From the NCBI GenBank assembly GCA_942486035.1, contig CALNXK010000172.1:62001-126000 (forward strand): a stretch of 64,000 nt of DNA. The letters run 5' to 3'. Shown piece after piece: positions 1 to 13,200 of the stretch. Position 1 is the stretch's first letter. Each line of letters starts with the position of its first letter. The notes beneath the pieces are model-generated. The model was not told the origin of the DNA. It made no database searches and saw only the letters and a list, made by a program, of their open reading frames with translations. This stretch comes from Porites lobata. Taxonomy: Eukaryota > Cnidaria > Anthozoa > Scleractinia > Poritidae. The translations under genes were made by a program, and so were the position numbers.

Positions 1-2371
1 CAGACTGTACCTTCACTCCTTTGAAAGCATTGTTCACAAGGATATCCAACCGTCCATTTTGTTCTTTGCTAACTTTATCGAACAACTTTTGGACTTCTTG
101 ATCGTCTCCATGGTCACACTGCACCGGTATACACTGTCCGGTACTCTCTTGTCCTATCTAAAAAGTCAAATAAAAAAGAACAACAACATTTTAAAATCGC
201 TGCTTCATTAGATTTCTTACTACCTTTCGAGTCTGCCTTACCTCACTACCAGTTTCAACATAAATTAATACCATTTGACATTCGTGAACTCTCCATGGTT
301 ATCACACTACTAAAGTCACGATCCCAAAGTGTTCTCGTTGATAGTTCATTCTCTTCCTGGGTGGACGTAACATATGGAGTCCCTCATGGGATTCTCTTAG
401 TACCATTCCTATTTGTCCTCTGCTGAGAACACTCTCGGTTAGCGTGGAAAACGTGACTCGTGCATGGTTTAATGTAAAACAGTTATTCGAAATCCTTTGT
501 ATTTTGATCCTAGAATTGAGTTGGCCGTGGAAGATCGTTCCGTAACACCGCATCGCTTGTGTCACGCAAACAATACCGTACACAACGTAAAATTTGTATC
601 GCGTATTTATCCGTACCGAACACTAAAGTTTAGGAGAAACTACAGTTCAGAACATCTTCTTTGTTATAAACGACCCGCCTGAAGCGGTCATATGTAACAG
701 TTTTCTTACGAGTCACTGAACACTTTACGGTCATCATTGGGCTGCCTGTGGCAGAGCCAATCAAGTCGTCTCGACCAAAAAAGACAAAACGGCGGATGCA
801 TACCCTAGAAATTGTGTCCTTGCGATGGGGACGATCATTTAACTTTTGGGGGGAGGGGGATGGTCGTTTCAGATATAAACTGGAAAAAAGGGTACCATCA
901 ATTCCACCAAGGAATATGAACAAAATCACAAATACCGTATTTATTTGATTAACCGCCCTGGGCGCTTATTAAATTTTTGGACCTTGAGGGTGGGCGCTTA
1001 TTCGAGGCTGGGCACTTTAACTTTTTCAGCAAGTGTAGCATGTTTATTTTGCAACAAAACAATAAATGGTAAAAACAAAACGCGAAGATGTAACAAAGTA
1101 AGTTTCCTGTAAACTACTCTGACGAAAACTCCGTCTTCTGGGAAGTCTCTTATTAGTACTTATTCAAGTTTTTTTGCAGGGGGGAGGGGATGGGAGCTAG
1201 AAGGGGGACTGTGGGTGGGTGCTTATTTCATTTTGAGTACGAGGTGGATGGAGTGGGGTGGTGGTGGGCGCTTATTCGAGGTGAATTAAATTATTGTCGT
1301 TCTACGCCTACGCGACAGAGTCAACTCTTAGTGTTTTGAGTTCTGTTTCTTAAAACTCGCAAAGCAAATTAATTTTTGGTTTTGCTTTTGCCTGATATTG
1401 CATTTAAAGCTCTCCTATCCTGGAGAATTTGTTTCTACTCCACGGGCAGCAGCCCACACTGTACCCTCATTATGGGGGTCTTATTAAAACCTGAAAGACA
1501 CTTAACCAGTGTTATTTCTACCGTGATCTAAAAAAATCGAATTCTTCACTTCAGATTACTTCCACACCCTACTTGTCACTTTTACGTAAAAGTGGACTTC
1601 AATCTCACAAAGCCACACTCTAGAATTAACCCTGGGCAGAAATACTGCTATCTCTGTTTCTTCTTTAAATTTATGAAATTGCTATTTTAACACAGCCGTG
1701 AAGCATAGCCATCAAGGACTACATAGGCTTTGTTCCTGGTTCTACTTGGAGTTCTTCGCCAGTATCCATTGGAATCTCCCCCCACCCCAGACGCTTTTGT
1801 ACATACCTCGTTATTTAATAGGGACTCTTTCTTCAACCAGATTGACATTACCTGGAATACCTTACCACTTACATGTAATTTACGTCACACATCAGCAATC
1901 TCTCAAAAACAACTTTATGAGTATTCCTTCGATAATTCTACGACCATTCATTCGATATAAATGCATCAGTCAAACTCAACTTTCTTTGCACGCTGTTCTT
2001 GTGGAGACCTGAACTGGAAAACCAACGCTGAAAAATAATAATTTGTGGAACACTGTTATTACCTCCTCAGCAGTTTGCCGCAGTGATCCAGTCCTTCCTT
2101 CTGTAGCATCAAGGGTCCTTCCTATCAAAAAGAATTTTTTTGTGCTTTTAAATTATGTTCACGTAGAAAACAGTTTTTTGTTGGCCACTGTTTGTGGAGT
2201 AGATAATTTATCATACTGTAAGACAATTTCCTAAAAGTTGAACTGACCTGTAATATACACGGTGGCTCCTGCCTTAGCCAGCATCAAGGCAATACCTTTA
2301 CCAATACCCCGAGATGCTCCTGTCACAATGCACACTTTTCCGGACAATAAAGGGAGTTCTGATGATGTCAT
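1..2371 (-). CDS. DHRS1: DHRS1-like short-chain dehydrogenase/reductase, first three coding exons (partial)
   Basis: Three exons on the minus strand join in frame. Exon 1 (2371-2248) starts with ATG and encodes the Rossmann cofactor motif TGASRGIGKGIA after the strand KVCIV. Exon 2 (2121-2063, 59 nt) continues with GRTLDATEG and ends in AEE. Exon 3 (157 to about 11, reaching the window edge) contains QCIPVQCDH and the SDR motif LDILVNNAF. All junctions are GT/AG and phases agree (1, 0, then phase 0 if the GTACAG at 10-5 is the donor). The order of motifs and short spacing match animal DHRS1, an NAD(P)H-dependent SDR reported on the endoplasmic reticulum. The catalytic Ser and Tyr-Lys half lies beyond the left edge. 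The gene is head to head with the DHRS4-like gene. Family assignment is from remembered similarity, not a search. Confidence 0.85.
158..2062. other. DHRS1 intron 2, with a degenerate inverted-repeat element
   Basis: This stretch separates DHRS1 exons 2 and 3 and has no convincing exon. About 936-1290 looks like an old MITE: it opens with GCGCTTATT-type sequence after CCGTATTTATTTGATTAA and closes with GGGCGCTTATTCGAGGTGAA, and the same GCGCTTATT block recurs several times inside. Ends are degenerate and no target duplication was resolved. The rest is ordinary AT-rich intron. Confidence 0.45.
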
Positions 2372-4263
2372 GGTGCACCTTGGTGATCTATTGCTTTTGC
2401 ATAACCATGGAATATTATATCAGATTAGCCTTTAAGTACAGCTATTAGTCTAGACTTCCACACAGACATACTGCCTTCACGCAATATTAAGCATTGCTTG
2501 ACAACACTAAAAAATAGCTGAGAGGGAGACTATATGCAGCATGATAGCTATTATTGCGGTTATCATTACCAATAAAAAAAGCTTTACTATTGTATCAATG
2601 GAAGCTTATTATAATTAGCTGTTTAATTTTGTTCAGAAAATATCCAAACTAAACCCCCACAGGATGATTTTTTTTTCCTATGAACTCATGCACCAGCCCC
2701 TCCACCCCTCAATGTTTAACTTCAGAAATATCGTTTTAAATTTCTGGCCTCTAGAACTCCCCTACCCCTCATAACTCCTAATAGCCCTCCAAGAGGTTGA
2801 TATGGAAATTTTCTGGAACTGCAATATAGAGTCATTTATACAGGAAAAAATATGACATGTCTCATCACATGAGATGTGTATTACACAACCACAATTTATT
2901 TTGAGCTGTGTCTTAGCTGGTGCAATATAAGTCACATGATGTGAAGACTGCATTGTTAATGTACCATAAATATACATTAATTCTCCCCTTGATGATTGTA
3001 TCTTGTTTACAATGCATTTTCTGTAAGACGTACTTTGTGTAAATGGCCCTATTATTATATCATTAACCCTTGATGAAAGTTCAATCTACAGCCCATTTTT
3101 TAAGGGCAGATCCATCAATTTTGAAAGAGGGGCTCTAAGACCTAGGGGTAACAACTTTTCCTCTCCACTTCTCACTTAAAAGTTTCTGATAGCTGTATTA
3201 AAAAAGCGTAAACTTTTCTGTTATGTAGTTGGGATGTGTAATATGGAATTTCCAGCATCTGAGTGGATACAGTTCTGATGTAGTTTATCTATACATACAT
3301 CCTTTATTGAGACTCCCTTCAACTGGGCTTTTCAGTCACAATGTTAATTATTACATAATAGTGGTTACATGTTTGAATGTAGTAGAAGTTGTAGTATAAC
3401 GTACTGTTATATCTCTTGGTGCTCGGCCGAAACGGCCAAAATAAACCTAATGGTTGTACTGCGTCGTGGAGCCGAAATGGTCCATTTCTTAAAACGTTTT
3501 AAAGGGAACTGCTTTCATTGGGGTGTTACGTAACGATTCATCGCAGGTGTAAAGCTCACGAACATTTTCCAGCGAAACTCAGTCGCTGGAGGCTCAATGA
3601 ATAAACTGCATGTAAGCATTGAAATAAGAAAAAACCCAGCCTGATCCGAGTTTATATTGAAAATTCTGAACTTAAGCTTAGTTTTGTTTTTCTAAACTAT
3701 AATTCTATTACTTTTTGTACCATTACTGATAATAAGCTTAATCGAAAGGCGAAAAAGACAAATCGACCTACCTCGACTCTCGTCAAAATCTACGTCTTTA
3801 TACTCTGAAGACAAGGAAACAAAACAGCAAACGCTAACTTAACGCAAAGTCCAGTTCCCATCAGCTTATGTAAGAACGTGACGATGCAAGTTAAAAAAAG
3901 TTCGACAGAAGAATCAATCACCCGCCAAAATGTTTGTTTTTGCCAGGCGGTTTCGTGAGTAGTCTTCTATACCCTCCAGGGTAGAGTCAGGAAAGACAAA
4001 GCCCAAAAAGCTTGGTTAGCGGCCAAGAAAAACGTTAAAAGCTCTTGGCAAATTTTATTATACCAGTAGTCACGAATGCTAACTATGATTTCGAGCACTT
4101 TTATTTGTCAAAATTTATCGGTTTTTTTTTTCGTTTGGACGGGGCAGGGGGTAGGGGAGGGGGAATATTTGGGTCGTTTACCCACCTCTCACCCACCCCG
4201 CCGATCGGGAAGAAGTTTCACTTCTTTCCAGTTTCTTTCAGAGCATCAACAGATGCCTGAAAC
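2372..4263. promoter_or_regulatory. Shared 5' region between divergent DHRS1-like and DHRS4-like genes
   Basis: The ATG of DHRS1 (2371, minus) and the ATG of DHRS4 (4264, plus) face away from each other across 1.9 kb. No coding exon was recognised in between. The region therefore must hold both promoters and 5' UTRs unless untranslated exons lie elsewhere. No TATA box or transcription start can be assigned with confidence. A G-rich then C-rich patch lies at about 4138-4205, just upstream of the DHRS4 start. Confidence 0.5.
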
Positions 4264-7200
4264 ATGAGATTGTGGTCGAATGTAAGAGGATTTTGTGCAA
4301 CAATTTGGTCTTCAAGAATGAGTTCTACTGCAGCTTCAAACAGAAGACTTGAGGGAAAAGTTGCAATTGTTACAGCATCAACAGACGGGTGGGTAACGCA
4401 ATATTTTTTTCAGCTCATTTCAATCACAAATTGAACTGAAAAAATCTATATATAATCGAATCTCAGGCTCAAAAACTTTGTAGTCATATTTGCGAGAAGA
4501 GAAAACTTAAAAGTAAAGAAGAGTTTACAGACTAGCCGTAACTAAAGGTTAGGAAGTGCTTGCAAACATGTACGTTCACCTTCAATTAAAGGTTCTTTTG
4601 ATATTGTGTACGTGAATCAGAGAAAGTCCCTTTACATGTAGTTCCAGTGTGAACAAAAGGAATCGGGGCGGATCATGAACGTGGAAACTGAATAGAACAA
4701 CTCAGTAAACAAGTCAAATATTGAGTTCCACGGTTTTATTTGCAGTGGCTTAGATACGATTAGCTTGCGAACCATCAGAAGCGAGGAGAGACAGCTGGAT
4801 GACAGCTGTATTCGCAGGCAAAGGTACAGTGGAACCCCACCTTATGGCCACCTCGTTGATACAGGCAGAGATTCCAACCCCATGTGATGGAAAATAGGGA
4901 GTAATTATTAGCGCCGAAGGCGCGAGCTTCTAGGGGGGACTGGGGGCATGCTCCCCCGGGAAATTTTGCAAATTTAGGTTCTCTCAAGTTCCATTTCCTG
5001 AATTTTGACATCATTCCGGCCTGAGTTATAACATACCATAATGCTTTTCACGAAGAAAGTAAGTATAATATGAGTGTTTCACAGTGACAGATCGCCAAAA
5101 ATTCTTAAGATTAGCAATTTTTTCCTAGTTTTCAGAATTTTATAATAAATCGGGAGAATTTGGTAAAAATCGGGAGAGCGGGAGGCAAGAGATCAAATCG
5201 GGAGGGTTGGAATCTCTGTACAGGTCACCTGGTTATTCTGGCCAAATGTTTCTGACCCATTGGTGACTGTATTAATGGGGTTCCACTGTACAATGAAAAC
5301 GGTAATGTGTGACATGAACAATGCTCAACGTGGAATTTATACAGTCATGACTACTTAAAGTCCTTTTATTCAATGGGATATTCAATCCATGTTCAATGAC
5401 CAAAGGTCGTTGAAATGTAATAGAAAATCATGAAAAAAGTTATTGAAGCTTAGATGACAAGTAATGTAACATGCTTGGAAATGTATAGAAATAGAAAAAC
5501 CATGCACTCTCAGTGTAACCTGAATTAACTTAGTTACATGGATGTATAGACTTTGTAATAACTCATATCTTACCGAAGACTCGTCCTGCTTAAGGTGAGA
5601 TCAGGTTCTACTTTCATTTCCCTTAGCAGATAGATTTTCGGCGGGCAATGTGTATTGAAAAGTCTTGTATTTAGTACATTACTGTATACCTAAATTTAGT
5701 TATGTGCGTTTTCGAATCAAACAAATATTGTTGAATCACTTGCGTTTGCATTCATGTGATTACCGTGGACCTTAAACTCAACACTAGGGCCTTCGCGGCC
5801 ATAAACCATGCATATTAGTTGGTTCATCATGGCCATCCCAAGAATGAGGACAGGTTTTGGAAAAACCTCACTATACAGTTTTATAAAGTTCTTGTGACCA
5901 AGAAAAGTCTGCGGGTTTCTCTTGTTGCCTGCAAAAAGCGGAATAGACCTGCTATTATGGCACTTTATTATGTGCCAATTTCAGTTTGTTTTCTCTTGTT
6001 GTGCATATACCGTATTTTTATTATTCTATACATAAAAGCTTACAAAAACAAAGGAAAATAGAATATTGAACCAATGATAAGCTTAAAATTGATTCATACT
6101 AGTGATGCATATTTTCCCTGTAAAGAAGCGTAAATTTTCATTCCACACTTTTGTATACATATTTCAAAAGGATTATGGTCATTTGAGTGCTTTGTAATTC
6201 CCATAAATTAGGCTAAACGATTCGATTTGGCTGAGGGGCGTGTTAGCGTCAAGATGTTTTTCTGTTAGCCTGGGACCAAGCTTTGAAGTGGGGGAAAAGG
6301 TGAATGAAATGGGCGAGCAAAGCAAGTCGAGCAGGAGTCTAACCCTTTCCCCCTCCCTACTCCTCTCTTTGCTTGCCGATTTTTCTTGCTGTTTCAACCT
6401 TCCTTTTGCCTTTTTCTGCCACTACAGTGCCTGCTCCCAGGCTATTTTCCCCTGCACAAGCTAATGATGCAAGCGTAAATTTGGAAAAGTTTTGGAGCTG
6501 AAAACTTAACAAGTTACCTTATCTATCCATTTCCTTGATAGATGAAACATGGAAAAACTAAACATGCTGTATCAAGGTTGTTTCAGTTAAGTCACTCACT
6601 GTTAACAACAGTCCTCTTCAGGGCCCAGTTGTCGAAAGATGGATAGCACTATCCATTCAATAAATTAATCTCTATCCAGTGGATGGTGCAATTGTTTTTC
6701 CCATACTTATCAGCTGGATATTGATTTATCCAGTGGATAGCGCTATCCAGTGTTTGAACAACCAGGGCCTGGACTACAATCACCTAGACGATCACATTCA
6801 AGCAATTTATGAAATATAATGACTCACTGGGTTCAAATCTTTCAAAGTTTTTGCTTTGCTTAAGTTGACATTTTAACTGGGGAAATCTGTATTTTGTACA
6901 TGTAACATCTTTTTTGCTAAACAGGAAGTGATTACAAGTAAAAAACTTTTTGTGTACAACATTTAAGTCATGAGCAGTAAGAATTTTCTTTTTAATCAGC
7001 TCAAGTATACAAAGAGTTTTGCTTCTGTTCTCTCGTCAGGAAAGAAACATGTTGTATTTTCTAAAAGCACTACAAAACTTTTTTGCTGTTTTTGCATAGC
7101 CTGATAATTAACAGTCAAAGGGATAGGAAAATTCTCAACAGTGTGTATGCAAACCATTGACTTCGTGTTAGGTTTGCATAACTGTTTTGAATTCTCCTAA

Positions 7201-10200
7201 CATCCCCAACTTGTGTTTAATTATCAGGCTGTGCAAGGAAAGTAAATTTTTATTGCTTAAATTTCATATTTTATGTAAATTATTTTCTTTCTAATGATGT
7301 TCATTATCATGCTCAATGAAAAACTAAAGAGAGCCCAACCACCTCCACCTTATTCTTAGTACCAAACAATCAAAGTCCACATGTACAGCTGGGCTGCAAA
7401 GCGAAGCAAGGTCTTAACTTAGATAAAGTTGGATGCTACTGTTTGCCAAGTACCTGATTTATAAGCAAAGCAAAATTGCCACAATATTTTCAGAAATTTC
7501 AAAAGTAAAACATTTTACTAGTTTACCAGGAGTCCTAGCTTTTTTTCTAAAGGTGATATTTGATACTTTGTACACGTAATTTTATTTTATTACTATGATA
7601 ATATTAGCATTTGAATTTCCACTTCAGGATAGGATTTGGAATTGCTAGGCAGCTTGTTCGAGATGGTGCCAAAGTCATGATTAGCAGTCGGAAACAAGAC
7701 AGGGTTTCTAGTGCTGTTTCAGAGTTGGAAAATGAGGAGCGAGGTTGTGAAGTTAAAGGTGTGGTGTGCCATGTCGCAAAGCCTCAGCATCGTAAGAATC
7801 TCATTGAAGAGGTCAGTATGTTTCGCAAATCCACTAATGTCACAGTGAAACTGCTTATTATAGTAGTGTCCCATGCAGCTGTTCTTTCATGGTCTGAAAT
7901 TTGTTGTGGTCCAGTTATCAGAAATGAACAAATTTTAACAGTGATGACCAAATCACGGACTGGTTGCCTACATAAGTCAAGCTGCAGTCTAGGGGCCAAT
8001 ACTCGTACATGTAACAGAACTTTATTTATTCCGGGTGCTTGAACATTCAACTTGGCTGACTACAAGAATGAATAGTAATGGCGGTAATAGGCAGTGGCCG
8101 CTGACCAACACTGTCAACCTCTTTGAATACATGAACAGTTGTGAAAAGACACCATTAGGTTGTAGGTCGAGATTTAATTCTGCATGAGAAATGGTACAGT
8201 GTTATAAACAGTCCAATTGGTTGAAAGATTCAGAAATACCCGGTAAAAGCTGGACATTTAAAGGCTCGGGTCATTGCAAACAAGAAAACTCAGTCAGAGA
8301 CAGAAGCTTTGGAACCACAACACAACTTAATACAGCTTCAAAAATTTAAGTCAAGGTGGTTAACAGCTGACCATGGCTTTTATCGTTAGGGACTAGATTT
8401 CTCTTTGGACGCCTAGATCTGAAAAGGTGGTTGCCCAGTGGTCGTCAAAAATTAATTTTGGACCCTGTCTTTTGTCTAAATGTGAAAAGATGATTGTCCT
8501 ATACGTAACAAAAATTAATTTCGGGCACTGTCTTTGTCTCGTCATGCAAAGCATGAAGAGACAGGTATTGGCTGCATGGGAGACTATATGGTAGACTTTC
8601 GTATGTTATGCTTTTGTTTTGCCACTTAAATGCTCCACCTTAATGCTCCTTTTTTTCCACTAAAATGTACAGTCTTCCCCAATAAAGTCACTAAAATTCT
8701 TAATAGTGCCCATCATACAGAGTCTTTGTTAAAGATCGATAAAGATTACTGGTATCTAAAGTTTATCCTCTAAACGGCTGCACTAGGGGGCATTTTATCT
8801 TGAAAAGTTTTTTAAGTTTCATTTTCTCTGAAAAAATAATCATTTTCCGAGAAAATTCCAGTAAAATGCTCGAATAACGCTTAATACTTTTACCTCTGAA
8901 AAGCAAAAACTAGCAAGCATTATAATACACAAAAGCTTACTATATTGTAAGCTAATTTGTGCTTAATAATTAATAGTTATCTTTACTGATATATTTAGTT
9001 TGTGCATTTTGTTTTTAGACTTTGCAACGCTTTGGTGGGATTGATATCTTGGTATCAAATGCAGCCGTCAATCCAACATTTGGCCCACTTCTGCAGGTAT
9101 TACTGACAAAAGCCAATTTTACTATCTAAGGTATTTAATAGTGCAAATAGTGCTGTACGTCAGTTTTAAAACAACCTGTTCCGTTTTCACTCATGTGGTG
9201 CACTGTAATACTTGTCCTTATTCATCAGGAACTAAAGGGAATTTATGTTTTTAAGTAGCAGTTTATTCCAAGTAATGTTGGATTGCATGTATTCTTAGGA
9301 ACTCAGGCTACTCCAATAACCATGACTGATCCAGAAAAAACCTAGTTTCATGAATTTATTGCCAACGAGCAGCCTTGCGAAGATGTGAGGCTGCGAGGCG
9401 ACAGCCCAATAAAGACATGCGCGAAAGTTCCAAGGCAGAATGAATCTTGAAGCGATGTTACATAAGGTAGTGTAAGGTGACATAATACAAAACAGAGAAT
9501 GCATCGTTTTCGAGCGAACACGTGAAACAACAGAGAATCCACGAGCCGTGTGCTTGTTTGTGAGTCCCATGCTCATCCCGTCTTCAGCCAATCTTCGGGT
9601 GGGTTCATTTGCAACATATGCATATAGCTCTCGCATTTGCCTGCTAGCGTTTTTTATTGTTTTTAGGCTTAAAAACAATAGAAAACTCCAGCGGGCAGAT
9701 GCGACAGCTACACGCGTATGTTGCAATAAAGTGAATAAATCCACCACGTCATTTAGGGCCTGTTTACATGGAGGTGGGGAACCACACGTAGGTGAGGTAA
9801 CCTGCTTATGTGGGGTAAAAAAATAACCCTCCTTTACATGCAATCTTACAACTCTGCCATCCCGGGGTGCAATTTCTCAAAATTATTGAGTGGTTGCCAA
9901 GCACATAAACAAGAAAAATGCTGGCAAACCACGTGTTTTGGCGATTAATGCACTTCTACACTCCTTTGTTGCTCTTGCTGCAACCTTCAGTGCTGTGGCT
10001 TTCTATTGTTAACTTTAATAATGATGCAAAGCCACCGCCAAAGTGAATTTTGCGCGAATTTGATATATCACGAATCCGACCCCGGCCAGGTGGGTTACCC
10101 CACCTTGGAACGTTTACATGGCAAAATTTGACAACGCCTGAGAGGGTAACCCGGTCGGGTAGTCCGGGCTACCCACCTTGGTGGGTCACTCCACCTATCA

Positions 10201-13200
10201 TGTAAACGTGATCAAATTAAAATGAGAGATTATGGGGACAGGCTGGTTACCCCACCTAAGCGAGTTACCTCACCTACCTGGGGTCCCCCACCTCCATGTA
10301 AACAGGCCCTTAAAGCCGTAAAATCTTTGCTCTTTGGCACTTAGCGATAGCTATAACTAGTAGTACATACAGATGTAGATTGACGTTTTTTAATGTGTAC
10401 GTCTACATCTACCCTGTGTACAGACGTCTCTCCTTCCTCAGGAAAAAAATCCAACGTCTGTACACAGGCTAGTCTACATCTACATCAATAAATTGCAAAG
10501 TCCCTTAGGGGACATGTCGCAAGTTTCAAAGAAAGAAAATAAATATCAAATAAATAAATAATCAACCAAATCATACTGCTTTAACTTTCAATATTTCGAT
10601 CGTCATGCAATAATTCATTGTCTTTTGTTTGTAAAATTTTAGACCCCAGAGGAAGCATGGGATAAGGTAATCTTTTGCAAAGTAAACATCACATTTTCTG
10701 TCCTTAATGTGTAATAAACAGGTACAATTTATTTTCAAAAAATTATCTTATTTGTATTTAAACAGTGGCCGAATTTATACTAGAGACGAAAACCGGTGTT
10801 AAGACGAAGTTTGGCCCCAAATTCAACATGCTGACAGACGAATCAAATAAAGACGAAAATAAGCGTACTTATAAATATGATACGACATAAATATGATTAC
10901 TTATGATACTTTGAGAGGAAACGAAAGTGAAAATAGAACGTATCGAAATTCATGAAAGTGAACATGATCTAAGTGAACATGTTTTTTGCAGGGGAATGAA
11001 CAACCTAAGCGCAGTTGAAAAAGAAACTGAAAAAATTCAGGCGTGACCGGGAATCGAACCCTAACCTTTGCGTTGACCGGACTCAACGCTATCTGATATA
11101 AGTGATGTAATATACGAATGACTCATTTTTTGTTTTGTTTTGTTTTTTTTTTGTTACTTCTTGGAATGAATCATATGTTACCTCAATGGATAGAGCGTTG
11201 CGTTCGGTCATCGCAAAGGTCAGGCTTCGATTCCCGGTCAAGCCAGATTTTTTTTTTCAGGTTCTTTTTTAACCGCTTACCTTTGTTCATTCCACTGTTA
11301 AGATCATGCCCTCTTTATCCGCAGTTCAAAATATGATTGACTAGCTGTTCAATTTCCCGTAGTCTGCTACACACCCGTTTTTAGCGTTGACACGCAACGC
11401 ACCGTTTGTGGGGATTAGCGTTGCGTGACGACACTAAAAACGGCTGTGTAAAAAGACTAAATTTCTCGCCTACTTATTGCATATACAGCGGTACCCAGTA
11501 ACTTGAAATCTTAGTGACAGCCCTGGTGGATGTGTCCGGATCTCTACTCAGAAAGACACCCTGTGGTCCGATTCTCTTTAGCGTTCACCTCCCACAAGCG
11601 AGCGCTAAATTTTCGTATGGGCGGTTAATTACGGGAGGCCTGACTGTAATAATATGTTTTTACCCTAAAATTTTCTTCGACCATTTCTCTGTGCGAAGGC
11701 TCCCACTAGTAAGCAAAATGAGTGAACACGCTCTTTTGGTAATTTGTCCATATGACTTAAATATTGTGTTAGATGCCTGATTAATAGTGACAGCTTGGAA
11801 ACTGTTTTCAGGCAGCACCTCAAGCTATAGGCTCGATTTCCTCCGTCTCCCGGGTCCGGTCTTTGATCCTCCCCGAAGAGAGGGGGATGAGTGCGGGCTC
11901 ATTTTCCCGAACAGCGGCTGGTAATCGAGCCTACTCAAGCTATATCTGTTTCTATCTGTTTACGTTTTCGTTATTTTTCAGATCTTTGATGTGAACGTGA
12001 AGTCTGCCTTCTTGTTGGCGAAGGATGTTATTCCTTTGATGGAGAAAAGGGGGTTTGTAGATTTGTTTGTTTTGTTGTTATTTTAATGGATTTTAAAGGG
12101 GCAGTATCACTTGCAGAGTTTTTTTTTTTGTTTATTTCGTCACCAAAGTATGCTAAAAGGTTTTATAAACTAACAACAATTTTGCGCGTACAGCACCTTT
12201 TTTGGTACATTTGATTTCGTTGACCGTGTGACCACGACCTAAAATTTCCTGATTCATGTTACGTTTTGTGGAATACGTAAAAACACGAAGACGAGTTTTT
12301 CTCTCTCTTTCTGAACTTGGGTGCGGCCCTCAAGAAATCAACTTCAAGAAAATTCACCTACATTTGACAGTTTAAGCGAGTTGGAATGAACGCAAGAGAG
12401 TTAAAAAATGCGAATTCGTTTTGATAGTGACGATATTATCACCGTCGCCATCGTCGTTGCTAAAGCTCCCAAATAGCCTGCGCGGCTGTCGCGTGATAGA
12501 CTGCGAGTAGTCTCTCTTTTTCTTCTGGTCCCGGTTGTTCAAACGTCGGACAGCGCTATCGACCGGATAAATCACTATCCAGCGGATAGCGTAATTGATT
12601 TCCGTAATACTTATCCGTTGTATAGTGATTTACCCGGTGGATAGCGCTATCCAACGTTTGAACAACCGGGGCCACTTGTAGAAAGGGGAGTGCACACGCG
12701 CGACGTGCAGAAAGCAAAGTAAGATTATAATTATCTAAAACTAAGCCACTTGGACCCGCTTCTCGAACGTCCCGTAATTCTCGGAAAGCTCTTTGAAGTG
12801 TTTCAACTCAAGATCGAGGTTTTGATAGTTATAACAAAACGAAATGGACTGGTCAAAGAAGCTAGAACGCCAACTGCTAATATTTAGATGTTTATCCTAC
12901 TGAGACTTTAGGCTCGTCAGTTTAACTCGACTTTTGAGAAACAAGCCTTTTCTTTCTTGCGTTCGCGCACGGGTCTTTTTTTTTGTTTTCGCTTGGTAAT
13001 TTGTTGCGTTCGTTCTGCTTCAGGTCTAAGAAAAATAGATGGGTGGTTGAACAGTGAAACGACCTTTCCTTTGCTCCTCGTACAAATATTAAGTGAGGAC
13101 TGGGCACGAGTTGGGTACAATTATATTACCATTCGTTTAGTTGTTTGTCTCCTATTTGTATAAATGATTTTTGATGTTTTTGTTTTGTTTAGGGGTGGAT

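Larger units (their letters stand above)
4389..7627 (+). other. DHRS4 intron 1
   Basis: Intron between coding exons 1 and 2. It holds the MITE at 4827-5288, a fold-back element at about 6620-6771 and the left boundary of the large duplicated segment (7050). No open frame here has similarity I recognise. Confidence 0.75.
7050..12165 (+). repeat. Copy 1 of a large duplicated DHRS4 segment (exons 2-5)
   Basis: This interval is nearly identical to the segment that begins at 36397 and runs to the right window edge. Shared landmarks are exon 2, exon 3, the 554-bp MITE, exon 4, the SINE-like inverted pair and exon 5. Copy 1 lacks all five large insertions found in copy 2 and so preserves the empty sites. 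The end at 12165 is only where the partner runs out of window; the true end could be further right. Confidence 0.9.

Noticed and set aside
7611..8042. 143-codon frame containing DHRS4 exon 2
   Set aside because: Only 7628-7811 is coding; the rest is read-through past a clear GTCAGT donor.
9295..9843. 182-codon minus-strand open frame (and its twin at 55253-55801)
   Set aside because: It overlaps the PIF/Harbinger-like MITE and DHRS4 intron 3, has no family motif, and its twin only reflects the duplication.
11182..11246. tRNA gene candidate
   Set aside because: A- and B-box-like motifs are present, but there is no complete cloverleaf, and it lies in an inverted SINE-like pair.
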